Assembly: GCF_000504245.1 (NCBI RefSeq)
Contig: NZ_KI632509.1
Location: 1,301,723-1,365,722, forward strand
From: Haloechinothrix halophila YIM 93223
GTDB taxonomy: Bacteria; Actinomycetota; Actinomycetes; Mycobacteriales; Pseudonocardiaceae
Direction of reading: 5' to 3'
DNA: 64,000 nt
Shown: positions 45,442 to 53,521 of the stretch, in pieces
Layout of the letters: each line of letters opens with the position of its first letter
How positions within the stretch are numbered: position 1 is the first letter of the stretch
Made by a program: the position numbers and the translations under genes
The notes under the pieces: generated by a model
Told to the model about the DNA's origin: nothing
The model's input: only the letters and a program-made list of their open reading frames with translations
Databases searched by the model: none

Positions 45442-46603
45442 GCTTCATCCTGCTGCCGGTGTGCAGCACGGCGTTCTGGTAGATCCGCCCGCCGATGTAG
45501 GTGACCAGCGTGATCGCGGCGAGTGTGAGCCCGATGGCCAGCGCGCTTTCCCACACCGCGACGTCGCCCGCCGCGATGCGCCCCGGCATCAGCACTGGCG
45601 ACATGAGCGGGATCAGCGACAGGACGCGTGCCGCCGTGCCGTCGGGGTCGGCGATCATCACGTTGAACCCGGCGAGGAAGCCGACCACAAGCACCATCGT
45701 CACCGGGGTGAGCACCGACTGCGCGTCCTCCTGCCGCGACACCAGCGCGCCAGCACCCGCGAACAGCGCGGCGTACAGGAAGAACCCGAGCAGGTACCAG
45801 ATCACGCCCCACACCAGGGTGCCAACGGCGACACCGGACAGCGTGAGGACGTCGGCTGCCAGCGCCAGTGCGATACCGGCTCCCGCGATCGCGACCAGCT
45901 GGATGAGACCGACCAGCCCGATCCCGATGATCTTGCCGAGCAGTAGCTGCCACGGCCGGATCGTCGCGAGCAGGATCTCCACGACGCGACTGGCCTTCTC
46001 CTCGACGACGCCTTGGGCGACGAGCGTGCCATAGGCGTTGATCGACATGAACAGCAGGAACACCATGATCGCGCCGATGGCGAGCCGTTGCTCGTCCTCG
46101 GCGCCGCTCGGCTCGATCGCGGTGACCTCAACCCGCGTGGCGTTCGCTTCCGCCATCACGCGAGCCGGATTGGGCACACCAGCCTGCGCCAGTTTCGCGG
46201 TGAGCACTTCCTGCTGAGACAGCCCGGTGAGGACGGCCCGCAGCCTGGGGTTCAGCTCCTCGGCGACCAGCACCCGCAGCTCGGCGGGGGTACCGGAGAC
46301 GACGGCGTCCAGCGAGCCATCGCTGAGATCGGCCCTCGCAGCGGTGAGGTCGACGACGGTGGTCGTCTCGACGTCGATCTCCAGCTCCGACGCCGCTGCC
46401 GCCACCCGCTCGGAGAGTCCGGTCGCCTGGCCAGCGAAGCCGATCTTGCTGCGGTCCTCACCGCCGAAGACCGACATCTGGAGCAACACGTAACCCGCCA
46501 TCACCGCGATGATCACGAGCGTGCCGATCAGGAACCACTTGGTGCGCAGCCGAAGCGCAAGTTCCCGTTGCGCGACGAGGCGCACCGCGGCGGCCGATGT
46601 CAC
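45419..46603 (-). CDS. ABC-2 type transporter permease, NatB-like
   Basis: 394 residues. A first membrane helix (FLIGTLVIIAVMAGYVLL), a large extracytoplasmic domain (residues 45-185), then five further helices (AIMVFLLFMSINAYGTLVAQ, IGIGLVGLIQLVAIAGAGIAL, LVWGVIWYLLGFFLYAALFA, VTMVLVVGFLAGFNVMI, ALAIGLTLAAITLVTYIGG). EEKASRVVEILLATIRPWQLLLGKI is the characteristic NatB/YhaP intracellular motif. Overlaps natA by ATGA. Exports Na+ or a drug; substrate unproven. The stop overlaps the photolyase remnant. Confidence 0.88.
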   Translation of the reverse strand: MTSAAAVRLVAQRELALRLRTKWFLIGTLVIIAVMAGYVLLQMSVFGGEDRSKIGFAGQATGLSERVAAAASELEIDVETTTVVDLTAARADLSDGSLDAVVSGTPAELRVLVAEELNPRLRAVLTGLSQQEVLTAKLAQAGVPNPARVMAEANATRVEVTAIEPSGAEDEQRLAIGAIMVFLLFMSINAYGTLVAQGVVEEKASRVVEILLATIRPWQLLLGKIIGIGLVGLIQLVAIAGAGIALALAADVLTLSGVAVGTLVWGVIWYLLGFFLYAALFAGAGALVSRQEDAQSVLTPVTMVLVVGFLAGFNVMIADPDGTAARVLSLIPLMSPVLMPGRIAAGDVAVWESALAIGLTLAAITLVTYIGGRIYQNAVLHTGSRMKLTAALRG

Positions 46604-47538
46604 TGTGCGTTCCCTTCGACGACGACGTTGCGGAACAGCTCGGGCAGCGTCGGCCGGTGCCGGGAGAACTCGGTGACCCTGCCCGCTGCCATCGCCGCTC
46701 GCAGCACGGCCTGCTCGTCGGTGTCCCGCGCCAATTCGAGCAGCGTCGCGCCGCCGTCGGACCCGGCCACCCGCACGCCGTCGATGTGGTCCGCCCAGCC
46801 CGGTGCGGCATCGACGTCGACCCGCAGCCGGGTGGTGGCGTCCGCGGTGAGCTCGTCGATGCTGCCGACCGCCACCATCGCGCCGTCGCGGATGATGCCG
46901 ACCCGGTCGCAGAGCCCTTCCACCAGTGCGAGCTGGTGACTGGAGAACACCACCGGCACGCCCTGCGCGGCCTTCTCCTTGAGCACCTCGCTCATGACGT
47001 CGACGGCGACCGGGTCGAGGCCGGAGAACGGCTCGTCGAGCACGAGCAGTGCCGGGTCGTGCACCAGCGCCGCCGCGAGCTGCACCCGCTGCTGGTTTCC
47101 CAGGCTGAGTTTCTGGATCTCGTCATCGCGGCGATCGGCGATGCCGAGCCGTCTGATCCAGTTCTCCGCGGCGGCGTGCGCGTCGTTGGTGGCGAGGCCG
47201 TGCAGCCGCGCGAGGTACACGAGCTGGTCGCGGACGGTCATCTTCGGATACAGCCCGCGTTCCTCCGGCATGTAGCCGATGCGGGCGCGCGTCTCGAGGT
47301 CGATCGGCTCGCCGCCGAAGCGCACGTCACCGGCATCCGCGGCGAGCACGCCGAGCATGATGCGCATCGCCGTCGTTTTGCCGGCGCCGTTGCTGCCGAC
47401 GAACCCGAACAGCTCACCAGGGCCGACGGTGAATCCGACGTCGTCGAGCGCGACGATGTCGCCGTAGCGTTTGCGCAGGCCAGTGACCTCTACGGCGTGC
47501 CGCACCCGGCTCCCGGCGTGCTGCACGTCGAGCGCCAT
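46600..47538 (-). CDS. ABC transporter ATP-binding protein, NatA-like
   Basis: 312 residues from ATG 47538, which follows GAGGAGGC. Walker A GSNGAGKTTAM, Q-loop region GYMPEERGLYPKMTVRDQL, signature LSLGNQQRVQLAAAL (LSxGxxQ with Asn), Walker B LLVLDEPFSGLD, switch FSSHQLALVE. C-terminal part (ELTADATTRLRVDVDAAPGW...RHRPTLPELFRNVVVEG) is the substrate-linked domain of Nat-type exporters. Forms an operon with the NatB-like permease, and its stop overlaps the permease start. Confidence 0.92.
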   Translation of the reverse strand: MALDVQHAGSRVRHAVEVTGLRKRYGDIVALDDVGFTVGPGELFGFVGSNGAGKTTAMRIMLGVLAADAGDVRFGGEPIDLETRARIGYMPEERGLYPKMTVRDQLVYLARLHGLATNDAHAAAENWIRRLGIADRRDDEIQKLSLGNQQRVQLAAALVHDPALLVLDEPFSGLDPVAVDVMSEVLKEKAAQGVPVVFSSHQLALVEGLCDRVGIIRDGAMVAVGSIDELTADATTRLRVDVDAAPGWADHIDGVRVAGSDGGATLLELARDTDEQAVLRAAMAAGRVTEFSRHRPTLPELFRNVVVEGNAQ

Positions 47539-47596
47539 GGCGTGCCTCCTCGCGCGATCGCTGCCTCCCAGCACGGCCAATGATCGCGCGCGGTGA

Positions 47597-48358
47597 TCAG
47601 GGCCGTCGCGGCGGGGTGGGGTGGGATGCGTTGTATGACCCTTTCACTCCGTTGGGTGGGGCGAAAGCGTCATTCGTCGCGTCTGGTGCGGGGAAGGCGC
47701 CATCCACCGCGCGGACCGGGGCACCGTCCACCAGTGCAGAGAACCGGTCCGGATGGCAACCGACGTAGCCGTGCACCGGTGCGGTCAGCGCGGGGCCGTC
47801 GACCGTCACGACGCCGTCCGGCAGCAACTCGCGCCGGTAGCGCGGGTCGTCCCTGCCCGGCTCGCCCCAGCAGCTCAGATCAGCGGCCTCGCAGACGTCG
47901 AGCACCTTGAGCTGGTCTTGGGTGACGAGCAGGACGGCGTGCTGCTCGATGACGTCCGGGACGTCCGGCACCGGAATGAGCGTCACCGTGCGCTGGTTGT
48001 CGCGGGCGCGCACTCCCGTCGTCCACACCGCCGAGTAACCCGTGCACCAGGCAAGCACCGCCACCACCGGCCCGGTGAGCCCGAGGTTGTCCCGCAACCA
48101 GGTGAGCTTCGACGGGCAGGCGTTGGAGCCATACGCGAGCACCGGCGTCCTGCCCACCAGGGGTGGCGAGCCGTGCGCCGCGAGCCAGTCGTCCAGGGGA
48201 ACGCTGTCAGTGCCGCCCGCGCCGTTCACCAGGTACTCGCCGCTGGCCACCGTCAGCGGGTACCCGACGCCGTCGACGTGGACGAACGACGTCGGCGGAC
48301 GGCGTCCGGGGTACGGGTCGGCCGGGTACTCGGCGTCGGTGAACAAGTCCGCTAACAC
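47597..48358 (-). CDS. Hypothetical protein with gamma-glutamylcyclotransferase-like motif
   Basis: 253 residues from GTG 48358. The clearest motif is VLAYGSNACPSKLTWL, which resembles the YGSN substrate loop of gamma-glutamylcyclotransferase-like proteins, with ALLVTQDQLKVLD and VHGYVGCHPDRF later. Several Pro/Asp stretches and a Pro-rich tail (ASHPTPPRRP). I cannot place it firmly. It lies 33 bases from the acyl-CoA synthetase gene on the same strand, so it may be its downstream partner. No signal peptide or membrane helix. Confidence 0.65.
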   Translation of the reverse strand: MLADLFTDAEYPADPYPGRRPPTSFVHVDGVGYPLTVASGEYLVNGAGGTDSVPLDDWLAAHGSPPLVGRTPVLAYGSNACPSKLTWLRDNLGLTGPVVAVLAWCTGYSAVWTTGVRARDNQRTVTLIPVPDVPDVIEQHAVLLVTQDQLKVLDVCEAADLSCWGEPGRDDPRYRRELLPDGVVTVDGPALTAPVHGYVGCHPDRFSALVDGAPVRAVDGAFPAPDATNDAFAPPNGVKGSYNASHPTPPRRP

Positions 48359-48392
48359 GGCCCCGAGTGTGGCCGACCCGCGCCCGGCGACG

Positions 48393-50045
48393 CTACGCCA
48401 GCCGGGTGATCTCCAGCTCGCCCTCGGCATTGGCGGTGCGCAGCCGCTTCTTGTCGAACTTGCCGACGCTGGTCTTGGGCACCTCGTCGACGAACGTCCA
48501 GTTCTCCGGCAGCTGCCACTTGGCCACCTTGTCGCCGAGGAAGTCCCGCAACTCGGCGGCTGAGACCTGCTCGCCCTCCTTGAGTACGACGGCGACCAGC
48601 GGCCGCTCATCCCACTTCTCGTCCGGGATGCCGATGACGGCGGCCTCGGCCACGGCGGGGTGCGCCATGACGCTGTTCTCCAGCTCCACCGACGAGATCC
48701 ACTCGCCACCCGACTTGATGACGTCCTTCGACCGGTCGGTCAGCGTGAGGAAGCCGTCCGGGGTGATGTGGCCGACGTCGCCGGTGCGCAGCCAGCCGTC
48801 GTGGAACTTCTCCGGGTCCACTGTGCCTGTGGCCTCGCCGGCCGGGCTGGACACGTGGTACGCCGATGCGATCCACGGCCCGCGCACCTCGAGCTCGCCG
48901 ACGCTCTCGCCGTCCCACGGCAGCTCGGCGCCGGAGTCGTCGATCAGCCGCGCCCGGACCGACGCGGGGAAGCGGCCTTGGGTGTAGCGGTAGGCCCAGG
49001 CCTGCTCGCCGGATGTGCCCTGCGGGGCTCGGGCAACACTGCCCAGCGGCGACGTCTCGGTCATGCCCCAGGCGTGCAGCACAGGAACGCCGTGCTCCTC
49101 CGCGAACGTGTGCATCATCGCGGGCGGTACCGCCGACCCGCCGACGACGACCTCGCGCAGGTGCGAGATGTCCTGCGGGTTGGCCTCCAGGTGCTGCAGC
49201 AGGCCCTGCCACACGGTCGGAACGGCCGCGGCGAACGTCGGCTTCTCGGTGGCCAGGATCTCGGCGATCGGGCCAGGCTGCAGGAACCGGTCAGGCATCA
49301 CGAGCGACGCGCCGACCATGAACGCCGCATACGGCAGTCCCCAGGACATCGCGTGGAACTGCGGCACGATCGCCAGCGCCTTGTCGGCCTGCGAGAGCGC
49401 CATGCCGTCGGTCATGCACACCTGCATCGAGTGCAGCCAGATGGAGCGATGCGAGTAGACGACGCCCTTCGGGTCACCCGTCGTGCCGGACGTGTAGCAC
49501 ATCGCGGCGGCTGAGTTCTCGTCGATCTCGGGCCAGTCGAAGCTGGTGGGCTGTGCGGCGAGCAGCGCTTCGTAGGAATGCACCTTCACCCCATCGGGTG
49601 CTTCCAGCGAGGCGGCATCCCCATTGGCGACGATCACGTGCCGCACCGTCTTGAGCTCGGGCAACTGCTTGGCGAGCAGCGGCACCAGCGTGCCGTCGAC
49701 GATGATGACCTCATCCTCCGCGTGGTTCGCGACGAAGATGAGCTGATCGGGGAACAACCGGATGTTGAGGGTGTGCAGCACCGCGCCCATCGCGGGGATC
49801 GCGAGATACGCCTCGAGGTGTTCGTTGTTGTTCCACATGAAGGTCGCGACCCGCTGATCAGCGGTGATGCCCAGCGAGCGCAGCGCATTCGCCAGCTGTG
49901 CCGCACGCTCGCCGACCTGCGCGAACGTTTCCCGCCTCGGTTCGGCGTCCGTCCATGTGACTACCTCGCTCGCGCCGTGTGTGCTCGCGCCATAGCGCAG
50001 CAGTTGAGACAGAGAGAGCGGGACGTCTTGCATGGTGCCGAGCAT
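48393..50045 (-). CDS. Long-chain acyl-CoA synthetase (FadD-like)
   Basis: 550 residues, ANL superfamily. A3 motif YTSGTTGDPKGVVYSHRS, A5 AWGMTETSPLGS, A7 GWLRTGDVGHITPDG, A8 DRSKDVIKSGGEWISSVELE and A10 PKTSVGKFDKKRLR with the catalytic lysine. Activates a fatty or other carboxylic acid to an acyl-CoA via an AMP ester; chain length unknown. ATG 50045 follows a weak AGGAGT. Same strand as the next gene (47597). Confidence 0.93.
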   Translation of the reverse strand: MLGTMQDVPLSLSQLLRYGASTHGASEVVTWTDAEPRRETFAQVGERAAQLANALRSLGITADQRVATFMWNNNEHLEAYLAIPAMGAVLHTLNIRLFPDQLIFVANHAEDEVIIVDGTLVPLLAKQLPELKTVRHVIVANGDAASLEAPDGVKVHSYEALLAAQPTSFDWPEIDENSAAAMCYTSGTTGDPKGVVYSHRSIWLHSMQVCMTDGMALSQADKALAIVPQFHAMSWGLPYAAFMVGASLVMPDRFLQPGPIAEILATEKPTFAAAVPTVWQGLLQHLEANPQDISHLREVVVGGSAVPPAMMHTFAEEHGVPVLHAWGMTETSPLGSVARAPQGTSGEQAWAYRYTQGRFPASVRARLIDDSGAELPWDGESVGELEVRGPWIASAYHVSSPAGEATGTVDPEKFHDGWLRTGDVGHITPDGFLTLTDRSKDVIKSGGEWISSVELENSVMAHPAVAEAAVIGIPDEKWDERPLVAVVLKEGEQVSAAELRDFLGDKVAKWQLPENWTFVDEVPKTSVGKFDKKRLRTANAEGELEITRLA

Positions 50046-50279
50046 GGGTTACTCCTGGTGTCACGTAGGGCCACGGAAGCGGTTTGTGGCGAGCCTAACC
50101 CCGTTCGCAACGCTCGATATCCACCTTTCGCATGAGTGCTTTAGCCAGGTGATATGGCGTGTCGAGGAGGCACGTTTGGCCAGGTTGGCGTTTACTTAGT
50201 GAGTAGTGCCTGCCTGGGCGAGTCGGTTCGCGGCCCGCGACGGCAGGACGATCAAGCGCAAAGAGGAAGGATTAGTACG

Positions 50280-50591
50280 TTGGCTCTGCCCACGTTGACT
50301 CCGGAGCAGCGCGCCGAAGCGCTCGCCAAGGCGGCGGCCGCTCGTAAGGCCCGTTCCGAGCTGCTTGCGTCGATCAAGTCCGGCGAGCAGAGCATCGACA
50401 AGGTGCTCAAGCGCGCCAAGGAGGACAAGACCATCGGAAAGACCAAGGTCGCGGCGCTGCTCAAGGCCGTGCCTGGCCTCGGTGCGGTGAAGGTCGCGGC
50501 GCTGCTCGAACAGGCGGGTATCGACCCGGACCGCCGTGCGGCCGGGCTCGGTGAGCGGCAACGCGCCGCACTGCTCGACGCGCTCAAGTAG
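50280..50591 (+). CDS. Integration host factor mIHF-like nucleoid protein (paralogue)
   Basis: 103 residues. TTG start at 50280 (MALPTLTPEQRAEALAKAAAARKARSE..., matching mIHF N-termini) eight bases after AAGAGGAAGGA. The core KTKVAALLKAVPGLGAVKVAALLEQAGI, then RRAAGLGERQRAALLDAL, is the helix-turn-helix of actinobacterial IHF, which bends and compacts DNA. It differs from the standard VRGLG by AAGLG and its neighbours are not gmk/rpoZ, so it is probably a second copy. Strong hairpins follow. Confidence 0.85.
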   Translation: MALPTLTPEQRAEALAKAAAARKARSELLASIKSGEQSIDKVLKRAKEDKTIGKTKVAALLKAVPGLGAVKVAALLEQAGIDPDRRAAGLGERQRAALLDALK

Positions 50592-50638
50592 CGCATACCA
50601 ACCTAGGTCTCCACCGGCACGCCAGGTGCCGGCATAAG

Positions 50639-50672
50639 ACCTGGTAGACGCCTTAACGGGCGTCTACCAGGT
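50639..50672 (+). terminator. 14-bp terminator after mIHF paralogue
   Basis: ACCTGGTAGACGCC (50639-50652) pairs perfectly with 50659-50672, loop TTAACG. A smaller hairpin (CCGGCAC/GTGCCGG, near 50614-50632) lies just before it. Confidence 0.75.
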
Positions 50673-50740
50673 GGCTCGCGCGTGTCTTCGCGAGGTAGTT
50701 GCACTGATCACGGCCACGGATCCTGTGCGCCGGGTAGTGC

Positions 50741-50746
50741 CACAAT
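50741..50746 (+). promoter_or_regulatory. -10-like element (CACAAT) of a leaderless promoter
   Basis: CACAAT, a one-base variant of TANNNT, ends six bases before GTG 50753; no ribosome-binding site. Confidence 0.35.
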
Positions 50747-50752
50747 CGTTCC

Positions 50753-51913
50753 GTGACGGATACCGCGAGCATGTCGCGCCAGGGTGTGGCCGACCCCGTA
50801 CGTGCGCTCGCCGACTATCGCCGTGGTGATTTCCTGTTCGCCACCCAGCAGCGCACGCTGTTCGCCCGCGGTGTCGCGCGCGAACTCCCCTTCGCGGGTG
50901 ATTCTGCGCTGGCTGCTGAGCTGGACGACGCCGCGACCCCGCTCGCGGTTGGCGTGCTGCCTTTCGACCTGACAGCCGGGCCAGCGCCCCGGCTCGTCGT
51001 GCCTCGCGAGCTACGGGTGGCAGGACCGGCGCATGAGTCGATCCGGGCGTTGCCCGTGCGCCAGATCGGCGTTCCCGAACGCATGCTCGCCGTGCCCGAG
51101 CAGGACAAGCACATCGACGCGGTGGCGCGCGCGTTGGAACCGCTGCGGGACGGCGCGCTGCGCAAGGTGGTGCTGGCGCGGGTGCTCGACATCGCCTTCG
51201 CCAACGATGTCGACCCGGCGAGCGTGCTGCACAACCTCATCGCGGACAACCCGGATGGTTTCACCTACGCCGCCGCGCTCCCTGGCGACCGCACCCTGGT
51301 GGGTGCGAGCCCCGAGCTGCTGGTGCGTCGTTATGGAACGCGCGTGGTCGCGCACCCGCACGCGGGCACCGCGTCGCGCTCGACCGACCCCGACGTCGAC
51401 GAGGCCAACGCGCGTGGTCTGCTCGCTTCCGCGAAGGACAAGACCGAGCACGCGCTGGTCGTTGAGGCCGTCGTCGAGGCGCTGCGGCCCTTCTGCCGCA
51501 CGCTCGATGTGCCCTCGGCGCCTTCGCTCGCGCCGACGCCCGCCGTCTGGCACCTCGGCACTGAGATCACCGGCGAGCTGGCTGACCCAGACGTGAGTGC
51601 GTTGCGGCTGGCCAGGGCGCTGCACCCGACGCCTGCGGTGTGCGGCACGCCCACCGCCGCGGCACGCGAGCTGGTCGGCGAGCTGGAACCGTTCGACCGG
51701 GACTACTACGCGGGTGCTGTCGGTTGGGTCGACGCCGCTGGCGACGGCGAGTGGGCCGTCGCGATCCGTTGTGCGGAGATCGCCGATCGCTCGATGCGGC
51801 TCTACGCGGGTGGCGGCATCGTCGCGGCCTCCGACCCGGACGCGGAGCTGGCCGAGACCTCAGCGAAGTTCGCGACACTGCTGCAAGCCATGGGCGTCGA
51901 CCTGGACGCATAG
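50753..51913 (+). CDS. Isochorismate synthase
   Basis: 386 residues. Chorismate-binding enzyme of the MST family: RKVVLARVLDIAF (general base lysine region), GFTYAAALPGDRTLVGASPELLVRR, HPHAGTASRSTDPDVDEANA, AKDKTEHALVVEAVVEAL, HLGTEITGELA, LHPTPAVCGTPTAAA and the metal-binding DRDYYAGAVGWVDAAGDGEWAVAIR. Isochorismate feeds menaquinone or catechol siderophores. The nearest gene is a phosphopantetheinyl transferase, which would fit siderophores, but no DHB synthetase genes are present, so either use is possible. GTG start. Confidence 0.9.
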   Translation: MTDTASMSRQGVADPVRALADYRRGDFLFATQQRTLFARGVARELPFAGDSALAAELDDAATPLAVGVLPFDLTAGPAPRLVVPRELRVAGPAHESIRALPVRQIGVPERMLAVPEQDKHIDAVARALEPLRDGALRKVVLARVLDIAFANDVDPASVLHNLIADNPDGFTYAAALPGDRTLVGASPELLVRRYGTRVVAHPHAGTASRSTDPDVDEANARGLLASAKDKTEHALVVEAVVEALRPFCRTLDVPSAPSLAPTPAVWHLGTEITGELADPDVSALRLARALHPTPAVCGTPTAAARELVGELEPFDRDYYAGAVGWVDAAGDGEWAVAIRCAEIADRSMRLYAGGGIVAASDPDAELAETSAKFATLLQAMGVDLDA

Positions 51914-51932
51914 GTGCCAGCGCTCCCTGCGC

Positions 51933-52016
51933 GCCGTGTCCGACGTTCAGGACGCCGTGTCCTGCACTCGTGACGCCGTGTTCGACGTTCAGGGCGCTGT
52001 ATCCGACGTTCAACTC
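51933..52016 (+). repeat. Four 21-bp repeats after isochorismate synthase
   Basis: Units 51933-51953, 51954-51974, 51975-51995, 51996-52016 follow GCCGTGTCCGACGTTCAGG plus AC, degenerate in the last copy, in exact 21-base register. Same family as 17421. They start 20 bases after the stop on the sense strand; the last two bases fall in the convergent transferase stop codon. Confidence 0.85.
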
Positions 52017-52710
52017 ACAGCGAGGCCCAGTGCTCGGTGATCTCGACCGGCACATTGGTCAGCGCGGCAACGGCAGCGCGGTAGCCGGGACCGGGATCGA
52101 CGTCGAGCAGGGTCGCGGCGGCGGGGTCGAGCGCGGCGTCATCGGCAGCCACCAGCCGAGGGGGTTCGCCGGGCGCGGACAGGGTAATGTTCCGCAGCGG
52201 GATCTTCAGCCCGCGCCCGGTTGCCTTCATCAGCGCTTCCTTGCGCGCCCAGTAACTGAAGAACGCGGCAGCGGCGTCGTCTGAGGTTAGCCCGGCCAGG
52301 GCCGTGCGCTCGGTGTCGTTGAGTGCGTAGTTGATGAGGTCGTTGGTCGCGTTCCTGCTGGCGGATTCGACATCGAGTCCTATCGGGACACCAGTCGTGA
52401 CCGCGACGCCCACCCGGTCGCCGGAGTGCGACAGCGAGAGCGCTACGTCGTCGTGGCCGATGACGCGCGGTTTGCCGTGCGCCTTGCCGCAGTCCTGGCA
52501 GGTCGCATCGAAGCTGATCTCGGCGGGCTTGGTACCGAGCCATCGGGCGATGGCGAACCGAGCGAGCACCCGACCGGTGAGGAATCGCTGTTTGTCCGCG
52601 TTCTGCCGGTATGCGTCGAAGCGCCCGCGTTCCGCGTCATCCAGCGTGTCAAGGTAGTCGTCCGCCGACGCCAACGGACGCGACCACCACACCTCGCACG
52701 CGACGCTCAT
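52015..52710 (-). CDS. 4'-phosphopantetheinyl transferase (Sfp-like)
   Basis: 231 residues. Sfp-type motifs: RFLTGRVLARFAIARWLG, the VALSLSHSGDRVGVAVTTGVPIGLDVES magnesium site and FFSYWARKEALMKATGRGLKI. It transfers the phosphopantetheine arm of CoA to carrier proteins of non-ribosomal peptide, polyketide or fatty acid synthases. An unusual C-x-x-C (ATCQDCGKAHG) lies in the N-terminal half. ATG 52710 start. Bracketed by 21-bp repeat arrays on both sides. Convergent with isochorismate synthase. Confidence 0.9.
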   Translation of the reverse strand: MSVACEVWWSRPLASADDYLDTLDDAERGRFDAYRQNADKQRFLTGRVLARFAIARWLGTKPAEISFDATCQDCGKAHGKPRVIGHDDVALSLSHSGDRVGVAVTTGVPIGLDVESASRNATNDLINYALNDTERTALAGLTSDDAAAAFFSYWARKEALMKATGRGLKIPLRNITLSAPGEPPRLVAADDAALDPAAATLLDVDPGPGYRAAVAALTNVPVEITEHWASL

Positions 52711-52760
52711 GGGTCCAACCTACGGGTCATGTCCCGCATCCCGACGTGTGCTGCGTCAAT

Positions 52761-52865
52761 GTCGTCGGGAATGCACAACATGGCGTCGGGAATGCCGAAC
52801 ACGACGTCGTGAGTGCAGGACACGACGTCCGGAAGGTCGGACACAACGTCACGAGTGCAGGACAC
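52761..52865 (-). repeat. Five 21-bp repeats between tetR and the PPTase gene
   Basis: Units 52761-52781, 52782-52802, 52803-52823, 52824-52844 and 52845-52865 read on the minus strand as GTGTCCTGCACTCGTGACG plus TT and relatives. Same family as 17421, minus orientation, starting 12 bases past the tetR stop. Confidence 0.85.
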
Positions 52866-52876
52866 GGCATGTGGGG

Positions 52877-53521
52877 TTACACCCGGGTGCCCCAGGTGTA
52901 CTTCACGATGGTGCGGCAGCGGTCCATGTCGGGCTGTGGTGGGGCGTCGCCGGTGCTGAGCGAGCGGAGCGCGATGTCGGTGAACTGGCTGGCGAGCCTG
53001 TCGAGCTTGATCTCGCCCTTCGGTGAATACCATCGCGCGACACCGCTGCACATCTCCAGCAGTGCCCTCCGGGCGATGCCGTCGTGATCGGGCCGGAACA
53101 GCCCTGCCTCAGAGCCCTGCTCGATCGTCTCCGCCCACAGTTGTTCGTAGGCATCGCGCTTGTCAATCACTCGCCTGCGCAGTTTCGGCGCGAGCGAACG
53201 GAGCTCGTTGTCGACGACGGCGGTCTCCTTGGCTTGCACCGCGTGTGCGATCACGTGGAGCGTGACCAGCCTCCCGAGCTTCTCCTGCGGGTCGGCAACA
53301 TCGGTTGTCGCCAGCATCGCTGCGGACAGCAGCCGCTCCAGGCTCTCCCACATGATGTCGGCGAGCAGTTCCTCCTTGCTGCCGATGTAGTGGTACAGGC
53401 TCGCGGGTGACACCTTCGCCGCCTGGGCCAGCTCCCTGATGCCGACGCCGTGGAAGCCCTTCTTCGCGAACAGCCGGATCGCGGCATTGCGTACTCGGGT
53501 CTGGGTCGGGTTTACCGCCAT
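52877..53521 (-). CDS. TetR-family regulator (acyl-CoA operon)
   Basis: 214 residues from ATG 53521. Helix-turn-helix NAAIRLFAKKGFHGVGIRELAQAAKVSPASLYHYIGSKEELL, then a ligand-binding domain (LRSLAPKLRRRVIDKRDAYEQLW, LLEMCSGVARWYSPKG), a KstR2/FadR-like type. It overlaps the acyl-CoA ligase gene by 10 bases and is the third gene of echA-ligase-tetR. It probably represses its own operon through the palindrome at 55891. Confidence 0.9.
   Translation of the reverse strand: MAVNPTQTRVRNAAIRLFAKKGFHGVGIRELAQAAKVSPASLYHYIGSKEELLADIMWESLERLLSAAMLATTDVADPQEKLGRLVTLHVIAHAVQAKETAVVDNELRSLAPKLRRRVIDKRDAYEQLWAETIEQGSEAGLFRPDHDGIARRALLEMCSGVARWYSPKGEIKLDRLASQFTDIALRSLSTGDAPPQPDMDRCRTIVKYTWGTRV

Noticed and set aside
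51933-52865. Small Arg-rich proteins encoded in the repeat arrays
   Set aside because: Open frames there (many RRREC-type repeats) are the direct translation of the 21-bp repeats in non-coding frames and lack start signals.
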